DNA of 64,000 nucleotides from Oncomelania hupensis (lineage: Eukaryota; Mollusca; Gastropoda; Littorinimorpha; Pomatiopsidae). Positions 26,408 to 35,752 of the stretch are shown piece after piece. The position numbers and the translations under genes were made by a program. The stretch lies in NCBI GenBank assembly GCA_036898135.1, contig CM072511.1:159651152-159715151 (forward strand), given 5' to 3'. The notes beneath the pieces were generated by a model. That model had not been told where the DNA came from and ran no database searches. It saw nothing but the letters and a program-made list of their open reading frames with translations. Positions within the stretch are counted from its first letter, which is position 1. The number at the start of each line of letters is the position of its first letter.

Positions 26408-26983
26408 ACATTACATTACATGATTATTGCTTTAGTTCCAGCGGACTCTTCCGAGCCAAATCAGGACCGGACAACCCCTGATCTGCATCAAAGATTAGCT
26501 GAAACAACCCTAGTGGTAAAACTGAAAGCTCTCCACCAGCCAGTCACTTTACAATAAAGACATCCCATGCAGGGGACGCTGAGGCTGTACTCTAATTTAT
26601 CGAACCCCCGTTTACAAAAACAAAATAGAATACAAACATCAAATAAATTATCAACAAAACACATACATATAAAATGCCTACATTGCTAAATAATAACATC
26701 ATAGGAAGCCCTAGTGACCACCTGGCAGAAAGTGTCCAATATTCCCAAGCTGATCCAACAGACCTCATACACAAATAAGGAGTCTTGTCCTGGAAGAGGT
26801 TTCAAGAAAAAAAGATAGGTGACTGGTCTAGCGAAGAAGAAGGTAGTATAGCAGATTGATAGAACAGAGCAGGAATGAGAAAGAGCAAATGAGAAAGACA
26901 GCGACAGTGGGAATTTAAAGCAATAAATTTCCAGAAAGTGGGGATACTATTTATACTGAAATCCCCGGCACCCCAACGGGGGA
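26408..26983 (-). mobile_element. Full-length unnamed 576-bp retroelement with target-site duplication
   Basis: This is the type copy of the family. It is flanked by the exact 12-bp repeat GTACTCCATCTT at 26396-26407 and 26984-26995. On the minus strand it starts CCCCGTTGGGGTGCCGGGG (hairpin-prone), continues ATAAATAGTATCCCCACTTT, and ends GTCCGCTGGAACTAAAGCAA plus a TGTAA-repeat tail. It has no long frame and no tRNA-like promoter, so it is a non-autonomous LINE-type derivative. The partner LINE is unknown. Confidence 0.88.
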
Positions 26984-27831
26984 GTACTCCATCTTTCCCT
27001 GTCCTCAGCTGTCACGTGGGGATTGTTGTTGGGCTCTGCACAATGGATGCTGTAACCCTCACGCTTTATTCGATGGGAACCGCTAGTGAGTCACCCGCTG
27101 AATTACTTTAATACATTTATTTATTTAGCTCGGTCTGTGTTAAGGCAGGGATACAGAGATAGATAGAAAAATGGTAAAAGATCACTGTCACACTAGCTTT
27201 CACACGGCTATGAATCATATGTAGTCCAGCCACTTGATAACAGTTAAAATCACACATTTATTTCTTCTACTCTATACAAGATCTTCGATGTACTAATCTA
27301 CCTTAAAAGTTCGTAAGTCAATGCAAATAATTCGATCGCTGATAGTCTAGGCAGCTGTTATGTCTTCATAGGGCACTGGCTACTAGAGTTCATGTAGATT
27401 GGACTACTGTGGTCCGTTTTATAGTTTCTGAAGAGTGGACTACTGTGGTCCTTTTGCTATGAGTTTTTGTGCACTTTTTCCGTGTCACTTAACTGTCAGT
27501 GTGGTGTGTTTGAAGTCCTTCGTTGAGGTAGCTTCTGGTACACGCTGGGTCGTAGTGTAGTTTGGTCCCTTGACACGCTGTGGTGTCTTGGAGGGTGTTT
27601 TCCAGGGTTGCTCTCTCAGTCCTGTGCTGTAGAGGCTAAACAGCCAACTCGGTTTTCCTGTTGAGTTGGGCGCACGGGATATCTCGCCTGCTCGTCTGTA
27701 ATATAAGAGACGAAATTCTGCACAACCCTGAATAAGAGGTCTGTGCAGAGCGTCTCACTGAAAGCCAAAGTAGCCCTCAGTGATAGCTCCACATCTCTAT
27801 ACATAAGCGACGAACATTCTGCTACGTCCGT

Positions 27832-27991
27832 AGAGATTGTAATAATGGGCTTAGACCGCCCTTGTTTTTCTGACACCCTTTTATTGCAATTTATGGCTGT
27901 TTTATGAGCTTTTTAAAAAGCGCTCCAAAGCACTCTGGGAATCCGCAATTTGCTAAATATAATACATATTCGTATATCTTGCGTCTTTGGT
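27832..27991 (+). repeat. Left terminal inverted repeat of the Polinton-like element
   Basis: It begins AGAGATTGTAATAATGGGC and ends ATATCTTGCGTCTTTGG. It matches the complement of 41210-41369 with roughly a dozen differences. Confidence 0.94.
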
Positions 27992-28038
27992 TAAAACAAA
28001 AAAAAATTACAACCCTTCTACATTATGGTTGTATAACA

Positions 28039-28275
28039 TTACACATTAATATCTGCTGGAATGATCTTTTGTTTAACAAGATAGTCCCGAGTAAATAACG
28101 ATAATGAAAAGATACCAACCAGTTTACCAGCATCTGAAAGATCCATTTTCCCCAATTCAATAGGTTTCATTTTTAAAAGAGATTTTGCAATCATAGCATA
28201 AGCTGTATTTAAGCCCACTAAGACAACACTATGGTATCCAAGATTAACAATTGTTTGTTCATATGGTACACTCAT
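28039..28275 (-). CDS. Small hydrophobic protein of the Polinton-like element (78 residues)
   Basis: The ATG at 28275 follows an AT-rich leader. The protein has two moderately hydrophobic stretches (HSVVLVGLNTAYAMIA and LVGIFSLSLF) around a KMDLSDAGKL turn and ends IPADINV. It is the outermost gene on the left, close to the inverted repeat, and is the distal member of a minus-strand run with 28460-28636 and 28639-28932. I do not recognise the family. A small membrane or capsid-associated protein is possible but unproven. Confidence 0.6.
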   Translation of the reverse strand: MSVPYEQTIVNLGYHSVVLVGLNTAYAMIAKSLLKMKPIELGKMDLSDAGKLVGIFSLSLFTRDYLVKQKIIPADINV

Positions 28276-28459
28276 TTTTTATATATAATAAAAAAAATAA
28301 TAATAAATTATTACTGCATTGAAAACACATCTAATGATGGCTTCAATGATGGAGATGATTCAATTTCTTTTTTTACAAGTGGTTTGGTTGTATTGGTTCT
28401 TCTTTATTTGTTGTTAATGTTTGTTGCATTATTGTTTCTTCTTTTGGTGATTCCTTTTT

Positions 28460-28636
28460 TCACAATATGTTTGCTTTTGTTTGTCTGTTCCATCTATGTA
28501 ACTTGTTAAATTCTGCTAACTTCTTTCCAGCTGCAATTCTTCCTCTCTTTTGTTTAGTGACTGTCACTGGGTTCTGTTGATTCTCTGAATTCTTCACCTC
28601 CGTCTCCTTCTCCATCTCCGGATTGGAAGAGTCCAT
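28460..28636 (-). CDS. Small basic protein of the Polinton-like element (58 residues)
   Basis: ATG at 28636 and TGA at 28460-28462. The N-terminal half is acidic/polar (NPEMEKETEVKN). The second half is basic (TKQKRGRIAAGKKLAEF, then HRWNRQTKAN). Size and charge suggest a nucleic-acid-binding, core-like protein, but that is inference from composition only. It lies 2 bp downstream of the stop of 28639-28932, so the two are likely co-transcribed. The downstream bases continue open in another frame, so a short C-terminal part may have been lost by a frameshift. Confidence 0.55.
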   Translation of the reverse strand: MDSSNPEMEKETEVKNSENQQNPVTVTKQKRGRIAAGKKLAEFNKLHRWNRQTKANIL

Positions 28637-28638
28637 TT

Positions 28639-28932
28639 TTAATAGCAGAGAAATTTATGTGTTGAAAAGTAATTAGCCCGGCTGAAAATGGGGTCAACAA
28701 GCCCTAAACTTTTAACCATTAAAGCGCCAAGAACTTTATCATATTTATTATGTAATATAATGATCTCTTCTGGCCTCAGTCTTTGCACTTGTTCAGGTGT
28801 TAAGTCAACACCGAGATAATACTTTGACTTTCCGGAAGCTACTAATGCAACCAGCCTGTCTCTTTTCTCATTGTCAACACCTGTAACTGTAACATTAATA
28901 GCTTCTTGCATTAACAAGTCATCACAATTCAT
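28639..28932 (-). CDS. Polinton-like element protein of unknown function (97 residues)
   Basis: The ATG at 28932 is 37 bp from the divergent start at 28970. The sequence is soluble-looking: VTVTGVDNEKRDRLVAL, a charged LTPEQVQRLRPEE helix and an LGALMVKSLGLVDP region. There is no signal peptide or membrane segment. It heads the left minus-strand gene run. I do not recognise its function. Confidence 0.65.
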   Translation of the reverse strand: MNCDDLLMQEAINVTVTGVDNEKRDRLVALVASGKSKYYLGVDLTPEQVQRLRPEEIIILHNKYDKVLGALMVKSLGLVDPIFSRANYFSTHKFLCY

Positions 28933-28969
28933 TTTAAATACAAATAAAATAAAAAAACTAAATTAAAAA

Positions 28970-29395
28970 ATGGCTGGTGCTGCAATGGTGCTTGGTTCTG
29001 CTGCTGTAAATGCCTTAGCCTTTTCAGGATCAAATTATTTGTTTTCAAAACTGGACAGTAAAGAAGAATCAAAACGGCATAACTTAGCAATGGAAAAATT
29101 ACAACAAGATCAGGCCGAATACGAGAAAAACAGACTAATGCAGCTTGATTTTGTTAATACAAGATTGAAAGAAGAAGGTCATGCAGATAAAACATTTGAA
29201 GACGTTGATGAAGCTTTGCACCAATATTATTTATTCACTGGCACGACACTACCTTCATTAAAGCAACCAGTGTTATCCGATTACTACACACCTAACATTG
29301 CATCTACAATGTCAGAGACCGGAGAATTAATTTTAATTGTGTTTGGAATAACAGTAGTTTATTACCTCGTTAAACAAAAATATAAATCTAAATAA
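28970..29395 (+). CDS. Tail-anchored protein of the Polinton-like element (141 residues)
   Basis: The start ATG at 28970 follows an A-rich leader. A small hydrophobic N-terminal part (MAGAAMVLGSAAVNALAF) is followed by a charged, probably helical middle (KEESKRHNLAMEKLQQDQ). A C-terminal membrane segment (LILIVFGITVVYYLV) is capped by KQKYKSK, as in a tail-anchored protein. It ends 3 bp before the integrase start, so the two are probably expressed together. No enzyme motif is present. A virion membrane or capsid-lining role is inference. Confidence 0.7.
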   Translation: MAGAAMVLGSAAVNALAFSGSNYLFSKLDSKEESKRHNLAMEKLQQDQAEYEKNRLMQLDFVNTRLKEEGHADKTFEDVDEALHQYYLFTGTTLPSLKQPVLSDYYTPNIASTMSETGELILIVFGITVVYYLVKQKYKSK

Positions 29396-29398
29396 AAT

Positions 29399-30371
29399 AT
29401 GGCTTCGCGTTTGTCTAGATTATATTATTCTCAATCCGGATATTGGAAAGGGATGACGGCAGTTAATAAACTAGTAGAAAAGACTGGCTTGTCAGAAAAC
29501 GTAGTTAAACAATGGTTATCGAAGCAAGCTGTATGGCAAATCTATCTTCCACCCCCGAAGAAAATAATAAGACCAAAATTTGAAAACTCCAGACCAAATG
29601 ACACGCATCAAATAGATTTGTTATATCTTCCCCATGACAAAATATATAGAAAGAAATACAGGTATGCCCTTACTGTTATTGATATAGCTACCAGGTTTAA
29701 AGACGCGCATGCTCTTAGGACAAAAAATTCAGCTGAGGTCGCTCAAGCCTTAAATGCGATTTATTCAAGAGGGCCTCTAAGGTTCCCTAGACTTATTCAA
29801 TGCGATGAAGGGTCTGAATTCAAAGGAGCTGTTAACCAGCTTTTGTTAAAACATAATGTAACTGTTAGAAGAGGAGTTGTTGGATTGATTGCACAGATCA
29901 CAGGGTATTGTAGAAAACTTTAATCGGCAACTGGCAGAAAGATTATTCACTTATCAGTATTCAAAGGAACTCTTTACTGAAACCACTAATACAGAATGGG
30001 TTGTTAGGCTGCCTCGAGTTTTAAGGGAAATGAATTCAGAACCAACCAGAGTTACAGGATTAAAACCAGTTGAGGCTATTAAAAAGAAACAGACTGTTGT
30101 TGTTACCGTTTCAAAGCCTGGTCAGCCGGATCTAACTTTGATGAACAAAACTGTTAGATACCTTTATCAGCCTGGAGAAGTTGCTAATGACACTAGAAGG
30201 CGAGCTACAGACCCAATTTGGTCATTAAGCGTTTATGAAGTTGACAGAGCATTATCTACTGATCCGCCCGTATATTATTTAAGACCAAGAAGTGATCGTA
30301 GAACACCACAAAGAAATTTTGTAAAAGAAGAACTTCAGATTGTTCCACCAGACACAGTGCCATTAAGATAA
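29399..30371 (+). pseudogene. Retroviral-type (rve) integrase of the Polinton-like element, frameshifted
   Basis: The first frame (29399-29923) has an N-terminal DNA-binding-like region, then the DDE core with HQIDLLYLP (Asp73) and IQCDEGSEF (Asp136). The catalytic Glu region (QGIVENFN) is in another frame that continues to 30371, so a single indel around 29870-29905 separates the second Asp from the Glu. The C-terminal part has the WS...YEV...YYLRP...EEL pattern of Polinton integrases. This enzyme would insert the element into the host genome and make the short target duplication. The break should inactivate it. Confidence 0.88.
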
Positions 30372-30428
30372 ATGAACTATAATCATCACCACTATTACTT
30401 AACTTCAACCTTTTTTTTTGACTTAGTG

Positions 30429-30586
30429 ACTTACATCTAACTTAATTAAGTCGACTTTTAAAAAAACTTATAACTTACAATAATTAAATTATAAAAGAAC
30501 TTACTTACTTACATCTAACTTAATTAAGTCGACTTTTAAAAAAACTTATAACTTACAATAATTAAATTATAAAAGAACTTACTTAC
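30429..30586. repeat. Two 78-bp AT-rich tandem units between convergent genes
   Basis: The unit contains CTTAATTAAGTCGACTTTTA (partly palindromic TTAATTAA and GTCGAC) and TTATAAAAGAACTTACTTAC. The pair fills the gap between the integrase stop (30371) and the ATPase stop (about 30587). A shared terminator or replication-related role is possible. Confidence 0.85.
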
Positions 30587-31199
30587 TTACATAAGTATTG
30601 TATAGCCAGTTGGTTGGTCAGTTTTTAATAATAATTTTAAGTGCTTGCCTTTTTTTAGCTGTTCTTTTAATTTAGTTCTTTCCTCTTTTGATTCAATTAC
30701 GTCATTTTCTTTTAAACAGTTATCAAAGCTGTCTCGATCTTTGCAATAAAACAGGCACACGAATTTTACTTGTTCTCTAAAATCCTTTAATATTGAATTA
30801 AATTTCTGCGTGATTAACCAGACACTAATTTTCACATGGCGTCCACTGAAAGCCAGCTTGCTCAATATGTTCCGTTTTAATACAATTATCTTTTTCTGCA
30901 CTGCAATCATCGATTAAGAATAACGTATTACCCTCATTCTCAAACAGGTTATAAAAATACGTTAAATACTCATTGAGCTTGCCATTGGTATTTACAACAA
31001 AGATATTTTCATCTGTCCAGACATACTTACGATCTAAGTAGGTTTTATTATATTGAATAGTTGGGCAAAAAATTACTATATAATCAAAGTGGCCTGCGTA
31101 ATATTTTTCTAACAAATCCAGAACAAAGACAGTCTTTCCGCATGACGTCATGCCAACGATCATTCCACAATGAGGATCACGGGGTAACAAAGACGCCAT
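30587..31199 (-). pseudogene. A32/FtsK-HerA-type packaging ATPase of the Polinton-like element, frameshifted
   Basis: The ATG at 31199 opens a frame with Walker A GMTSCGKT (residues 16-23) and a Walker B-like LFLIDD near residue 95. It closes at 30825. The expected continuation with LAFSGRHVKISVWLITQ, the sensor-like region of these ATPases, is in another frame and runs to 30587. The indel lies around 30860-30890. Such ATPases drive DNA into preformed capsids of Polintons, adeno-like and giant viruses. The gene starts 4 bp after the capsid gene stop, so the two form a unit. Confidence 0.85.
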
Positions 31200-31202
31200 T
31201 TT

Positions 31203-32478
31203 TTAATATACTAAATCTTTTAATCTTCCATTTTCAATGTTTAGCTGAGCATCCATAATTATATACATGTATACTGTAACTGATTCTGACCTAGCACTTG
31301 CTTCCCTATGCAATTCAATTGTTATACCATCTGTTCCGTTTTCAATTCTTCTTCCAGATCCATGAAGTTCGTTGGTGGGTATGGTTCGAAAGTCTAACCA
31401 CAACGCAAATTTATTCACCAGATAATCTTGCAGTCGTGTGTCATGCAAATGAAGATCCTTAGAAATCAAATCCACAGTGTCAGTCCGCAATCTACCTCCA
31501 CCTAAGATTTTCCTAATCTCATCAAACTGTTGAAATCCCATCATTCCATTAGCGAATAATTGATTAGGTTTACCTTCAATCACGACAGACGCTTTTGAAA
31601 TATTAGGATTTATAAAATTTTCACTGTCACGATTATAATTAGATTCTTTCACAAACAACAACAGTACACCTTTAAAACTTCGAGCAGGTGAATTTATGTT
31701 GATGGTCCATAGTGCATCTAATAAATCTTTATTAAATTGTCTGTAGCGAACGATCCTATCATAATAAATTGCTAGTTTGTCATATTGGCCCCTAATCATC
31801 CTACTGAGTTCAGCGTGAGTGACCACTTCGTATTCAAGCGTGATGTCTGTAATTGTATACCTAGCATCATTGTCAGAGCTAATTACCTTGAGAATAATCA
31901 TTGAAAATAATTTCGTAAGACAGCCTGTCGTTAAATGAACCTTGATGAAATGGCAGATGACTGTGTAGCAGTTCAAAATCGAGTGGAAAATAAAACCTGT
32001 TTTTGTATACAGCAGCTAATGCATTTTCACCTTTGTTAGAAACGACAGCATCGCCAGCTTTGATTCGAAGTTTTGCCACATTGGCGGCTTGAATCCCCTG
32101 ACCAACTAAATCTTCCCTTTCATATTTACTCAGCCACAGATCTGTGTAACAAAACAAAACACCGGCGTCATCGATACTTTGGATTTCTCGCCCATCAAGT
32201 TTAATAACCATTCTTTTAATTATAGCTCTGCCTAGATTGTTGACTACGGTTCTGTTAGGATCATCGTCAGAATTCAGACTAATTTTAAATCCCAATTTAG
32301 GACTGCCTGGAACTATTACATCATCAGGACCTAAATTTGGAAATCTTATGGTTAGTAGCTGATTAGGCTCTATGCTGCTTGGATTGTTTGTAATAATTAT
32401 TGTGCTTTTCTCACCTTTGATGCCTAAAGGTGTCCTCAATCGACGTGTAGGGTCTAACAAGTTTCCGTAGCTTTGCAT
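31203..32478 (-). pseudogene. Major capsid protein candidate of the Polinton-like element, frameshifted
   Basis: The first frame (32478 to 31879) starts MQSYGNLLDP and contains NNPSSIEPNQLL and GRAIIKRMVIKLDG. It is closed early. The second (about 31890 to 31203) holds TDITLEYEVVT, RSFKGVLLLFV and an RTIPTNELHGSGRR-type C-terminus. About 425 residues are readable across both frames. Its position next to the packaging ATPase, its length and its beta-rich pattern support a double-jelly-roll capsid protein. The indel is around 31880-31910. It does not look like the commonest Polinton capsid type, so the assignment is by pattern and context rather than a certain match. Confidence 0.72.
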
Positions 32479-32510
32479 TTTTAATGTAATAAAAAAAATT
32501 ATATTTAAAA
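32479..32510. promoter_or_regulatory. AT-rich divergent promoter gap
   Basis: A 32-bp gap (AATGTAATAAAAAAAATTATATTT type) separates the divergent starts at 32478 and 32511. Similar A/T-only gaps lie at 28933-28969 and 35016-35034. Each gene start is preceded by TTTAAAA- or TTAAAA-like bases. The repeated layout suggests common short promoters, but no element is proven. Confidence 0.45.
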
Positions 32511-33800
32511 ATGGCAGAAGGCGGTGAAGCTCCGGATGAAGTGTTTAAACCAAATGAGCCTAATGAAGACCTCAACGTTGACACAACCAGCAGACTTCTT
32601 TCTATGGTAGGAGACGACATGAGCCAAACAAGGCTAAGTATAGGAGAAGAATTACGTCAAGTAACTGAAACCCAAAAAGCCAGAAAAATCAATAAATTTT
32701 ACAATTACATCGGGCGCGAGTTACCTGATTATGTTAGTCCCAGCGACTTCGAACTAGACAAAAATAATCACTTGTTTATAAACACTAGTGTATCCGGTAA
32801 AAAAGTGAGAGTACAGTTAACTATGTTAAAGAATCCTGATAAATTTTATGCGTGGTCTACTTTGAAAACTAAACTCCCAGTGACTGTAATACGATCATTA
32901 GGGCTTTCCGATAATAGAGTGCCAGCGTTGCATCGCCAAGCAGTAGCTTCACTTCAACGAATAGATGCATCGTTAAGTTCAGAAATAGAACTACAAGACT
33001 TAACTAACTTAACTAGTTCTGCATTAGAAGTAAATAAAGAGTTAACAACCTTACAAACAAATGAGGACACCAATATTGATCAGGTTATGGAAACTATCAA
33101 TGACACGCCATTATTGCCACTGCGTGAACTTCAGGGCTTAGATAAAGCTTTACAATCTGTGAGAGGGGAGACAATGATGAATTTGGCCAAGCTCGGTGAG
33201 CTCGACAAACATATAGAAAAACAAAAAAATAAACTAGCAGAAGCTGATGACGCAAACTTAAGCATTGAGGTAAAACAGTTGATTCAAAAAAGGCTCGCAG
33301 ACCTTTACACAGAACGCGCGGCAAGGCTAGAAGCCTTATCCATAAACAGAGAAAAATTAATAACTAATTTCGCCAGAATAAAAGAAACGGTGCATAAAAT
33401 TTTACACGAAGACACTACACTTGCAGAAAGAATTCAAACACTGTTCAGAGAGCAAGGTGTTACAATATTTAGCATTCTTACAGCTGTTGGGATGACAATA
33501 AGCACACTAGTCTTAGCACTGACTAGAACCGTAGGCATCAGTGCCGGTGGACCTGGCGTACCTGGTGGACCTGGCGGCAGTCCGGTTAAAGACTGGATTA
33601 AAAAGACGTTACAAAGCATAGCTAACTTATTGAAACGCTTAGGTGACAAACTTGTAGACGCACTTCCAGGAATATTAGGTTCTGTATTTTCATGGATATT
33701 TAATACTGCTTCTAAAGTTGTGGTTTGGGCGTCTGAGCATCTGTGGTCTTTGTTTATAATAATATTACTCTGGTTACTTAAAATAGTAAATCCCAATTAA
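32511..33800 (+). CDS. Intact 429-residue virion-type protein with coiled-coil and hydrophobic C-terminus
   Basis: A polar N-terminus (MAEGGEAPDEV) is followed by an alpha-helical region (LRQVTETQKARKINKFYN). A long charged coiled coil spans about residues 205-310 (LGELDKHIEKQKNKLAEADD). A hydrophobic segment lies near 316-340 (ILTAVGMTISTLVLALT), then a Gly/Pro hinge (GGPGVPGGPGG), an amphipathic region (DWIKKTLQSIANLLKRLG) and a terminal membrane segment (LFIIILLWLLKIV). It is divergent from the capsid gene. I recall uncharacterised relatives in cnidarian and mollusc genomes, not verified here. A membrane-active or capsid-associated role is inference. Confidence 0.8.
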   Translation: MAEGGEAPDEVFKPNEPNEDLNVDTTSRLLSMVGDDMSQTRLSIGEELRQVTETQKARKINKFYNYIGRELPDYVSPSDFELDKNNHLFINTSVSGKKVRVQLTMLKNPDKFYAWSTLKTKLPVTVIRSLGLSDNRVPALHRQAVASLQRIDASLSSEIELQDLTNLTSSALEVNKELTTLQTNEDTNIDQVMETINDTPLLPLRELQGLDKALQSVRGETMMNLAKLGELDKHIEKQKNKLAEADDANLSIEVKQLIQKRLADLYTERAARLEALSINREKLITNFARIKETVHKILHEDTTLAERIQTLFREQGVTIFSILTAVGMTISTLVLALTRTVGISAGGPGVPGGPGGSPVKDWIKKTLQSIANLLKRLGDKLVDALPGILGSVFSWIFNTASKVVVWASEHLWSLFIIILLWLLKIVNPN

Positions 33801-35015
33801 CCCAGCAAACAATAAACCCCCTGTAAGTGCTAGACGTGAAACCCCATGATCAATTACCGGCATTTGCAGTTCCGGCAAGCTTGGTAGGCTTGGTAGGCTT
33901 GGAAGTGGTGGCGAACTTAAAGGTTCATTATTAGGCCTAGCAGTAAATACCGTATTTGCTGTATTCACTGTATTCGCGGTATTCACTGTATTTATTGTAG
34001 GATTGTAGCCTATATGAAACTGAGGGTCAGCAATCACTATATTGTTGTTGTAGTTTGATATAGTTCCTATCCTAAGCTGAAGGTCTGAAGGCAACATATA
34101 CAGTCCTAAACCTATTACGTAATCTACTTTCGATCTAGCATACTTTAAAGTGTCCTGATATCTTTTAATACTCGCGGGCAAATCTACTGCCGAATTAATA
34201 GAATCTTCAATGTTGGCTAGAAACTGCTTTTGTGCATCGAAGCTAGTTCCTTCCCCAATGATATTACTTCGTGTTTGTGCTTGAGACCCCAGAATGCACC
34301 ACGCATACGTACGAATAGATTCATTCAGCCTTTCCACCCCACTTTGAGTAAATCCGTTTGATGTGTCCAATATAAAAGTGCTGTATGCTGCACTTTGTTT
34401 TTGTCTGATATACAGTAAAGGAACCTGGCTGTTGTGGTTAAATGATGTAAATCCAGGTACGTAAGGCCCCGTGTATAAATTACCTACAGCGTATCTAAAT
34501 AAAGTTCCCATTCCGTGATTGAGGTCTAGTTTTTGTCTGAAGTCTGTTTTAGTATCAATTCCGAATTCATTGCACAACCTTTGATACGCTTTCTTGTCAA
34601 AGCCGTTGTTAAAGGGATTAAAGTTTTTGTCAGTAGGTAACGGAGCCTGAAGTTCAGACAACACCCGCCTCACTTGATAATACAAATGGAACAGATAAAT
34701 AGACTTCAACATAGGATCTGGGTGATTAAGGTGATGAACGTAAGAAACTCCGCAACCAGTTGTAGCGCATGACACGGCAAAATTAATTTGATTCTGAAAG
34801 AACTGCATACCCCCGTTGTTTAGCCATTGGTTAGCTAAAAAGTCGCTCGTAATGTCTGGGTTGAGGTAATGATCAAAAATATTATGGGGGATAGTATCAA
34901 AATGGACGTTGGCTGCCACAGCTATTGTCAGCTTGGTTAGGTCGACTGCTTTTTCGTAATAATAAGGCCCTGTAGTATACTTTGCAGCTTTGTTATATTT
35001 ATAAGGCGCGTACAT
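33774..35015 (-). CDS. Intact 413-residue protein with C-terminal membrane anchor
   Basis: I choose the ATG at 35015 (MYAPYKYNKAAKY) because it follows an AT-rich gap. A longer frame to 35075 would overlap the divergent gene at 35035. The body is globular-looking with aromatic-rich stretches (GMQFFQNQINFAVSCATTG, YLFHLYYQVRRVL). A low-complexity linker follows, with TVNTAN repeats and LPSLPSLPSLP. The end is a hydrophobic anchor (LALTGGLLFAGLIGIYYF) plus Lys. Its stop overlaps the 3' end of 32511-33800 by 27 bp. It has no motif I recognise. The repeat linker plus anchor resembles a surface or vertex-spanning protein. Confidence 0.78.
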   Translation of the reverse strand: MYAPYKYNKAAKYTTGPYYYEKAVDLTKLTIAVAANVHFDTIPHNIFDHYLNPDITSDFLANQWLNNGGMQFFQNQINFAVSCATTGCGVSYVHHLNHPDPMLKSIYLFHLYYQVRRVLSELQAPLPTDKNFNPFNNGFDKKAYQRLCNEFGIDTKTDFRQKLDLNHGMGTLFRYAVGNLYTGPYVPGFTSFNHNSQVPLLYIRQKQSAAYSTFILDTSNGFTQSGVERLNESIRTYAWCILGSQAQTRSNIIGEGTSFDAQKQFLANIEDSINSAVDLPASIKRYQDTLKYARSKVDYVIGLGLYMLPSDLQLRIGTISNYNNNIVIADPQFHIGYNPTINTVNTANTVNTANTVFTARPNNEPLSSPPLPSLPSLPSLPELQMPVIDHGVSRLALTGGLLFAGLIGIYYFK

Positions 35016-35034
35016 TTTTATTATATTAAAAAAT

Positions 35035-35733
35035 ATGTTTGTAACTTTCGAATCTGTAAAATCAGGTGTGCCCATTGAACTTCAGCATCCTATTGACAAC
35101 AAAAACAGCGACCTTAACGTAATCCTTCACGAAATATTCTACACGGTTAAATGGTTAAATATTAGTCATGATCTAAACAACAACTGGATAATGATTAATA
35201 AAAAAAGGCACTTTATTCATGCTGGCTATTATGACTTTTGCAGACTTACTGAAGAATTGTTTAAACCTCATTCGATTGAAGCAAAAATGAACCCTGCAAA
35301 CTTGATAGTAACTTTAACTTTCCATAAAACCCTGCATAAAGACATTACCAGCGTTACACTTGCGCCAAAGCTGGCAGAAATATTAGGTTTCCGTGGCAAT
35401 GAATTATCTTTATCTGACAGCTCCAGCACTGTCGGCAGTTCTATAAGATTTATTGGAACAAAACCTATGAATTTGTTAATTAATAATAGATTGTTTGTGT
35501 ACCTTCATCAACTGAAGACATCGGAAAACTTAGTAAACGGAACTCCTAGTACATTGCTAAGGATAATCTCAACTCAGAGAGAATCTTACTGCGATCCAGT
35601 TTCATTGAAATTTCTGCCTCAAAAACGCCACTTAAGTCAGGACTATCATACTAGTTTCTGCTTCAAAATAACTAACCAAAACAACGAAATTGTAGACTTT
35701 GAAGATCTTACAATTATTCTTGAGATAAAATAA
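35035..35733 (+). CDS. Penton/minor-capsid-like protein (232 residues), intact
   Basis: ATG at 35035, 19 bp from the divergent start. Features are a beta-rich N-terminus (FVTFESVKSG), an ILHEIFYTVKWLNIS block, HAGYYDFCRLTEELF, then APKLAEILGFRG and a C-terminal FEDLTIILEIK. The EI.Y...W.N and LGF blocks resemble a protein often found in Polinton-like elements and thought to be the single-jelly-roll minor capsid (penton) protein. The similarity is from pattern memory and needs a profile search. It is followed by 35753-36628 after 19 bp, suggesting co-transcription. Confidence 0.65.
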   Translation: MFVTFESVKSGVPIELQHPIDNKNSDLNVILHEIFYTVKWLNISHDLNNNWIMINKKRHFIHAGYYDFCRLTEELFKPHSIEAKMNPANLIVTLTFHKTLHKDITSVTLAPKLAEILGFRGNELSLSDSSSTVGSSIRFIGTKPMNLLINNRLFVYLHQLKTSENLVNGTPSTLLRIISTQRESYCDPVSLKFLPQKRHLSQDYHTSFCFKITNQNNEIVDFEDLTIILEIK

Positions 35734-35752
35734 AGTTTAATTTTAAAATACA

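Noticed and set aside
28231..28509. Hydrophobic 92-codon plus-strand frame at the left of the Polinton-like element
   Set aside because: It overlaps the minus-strand small genes and reads through T-rich sequence. The minus-strand products are better supported.
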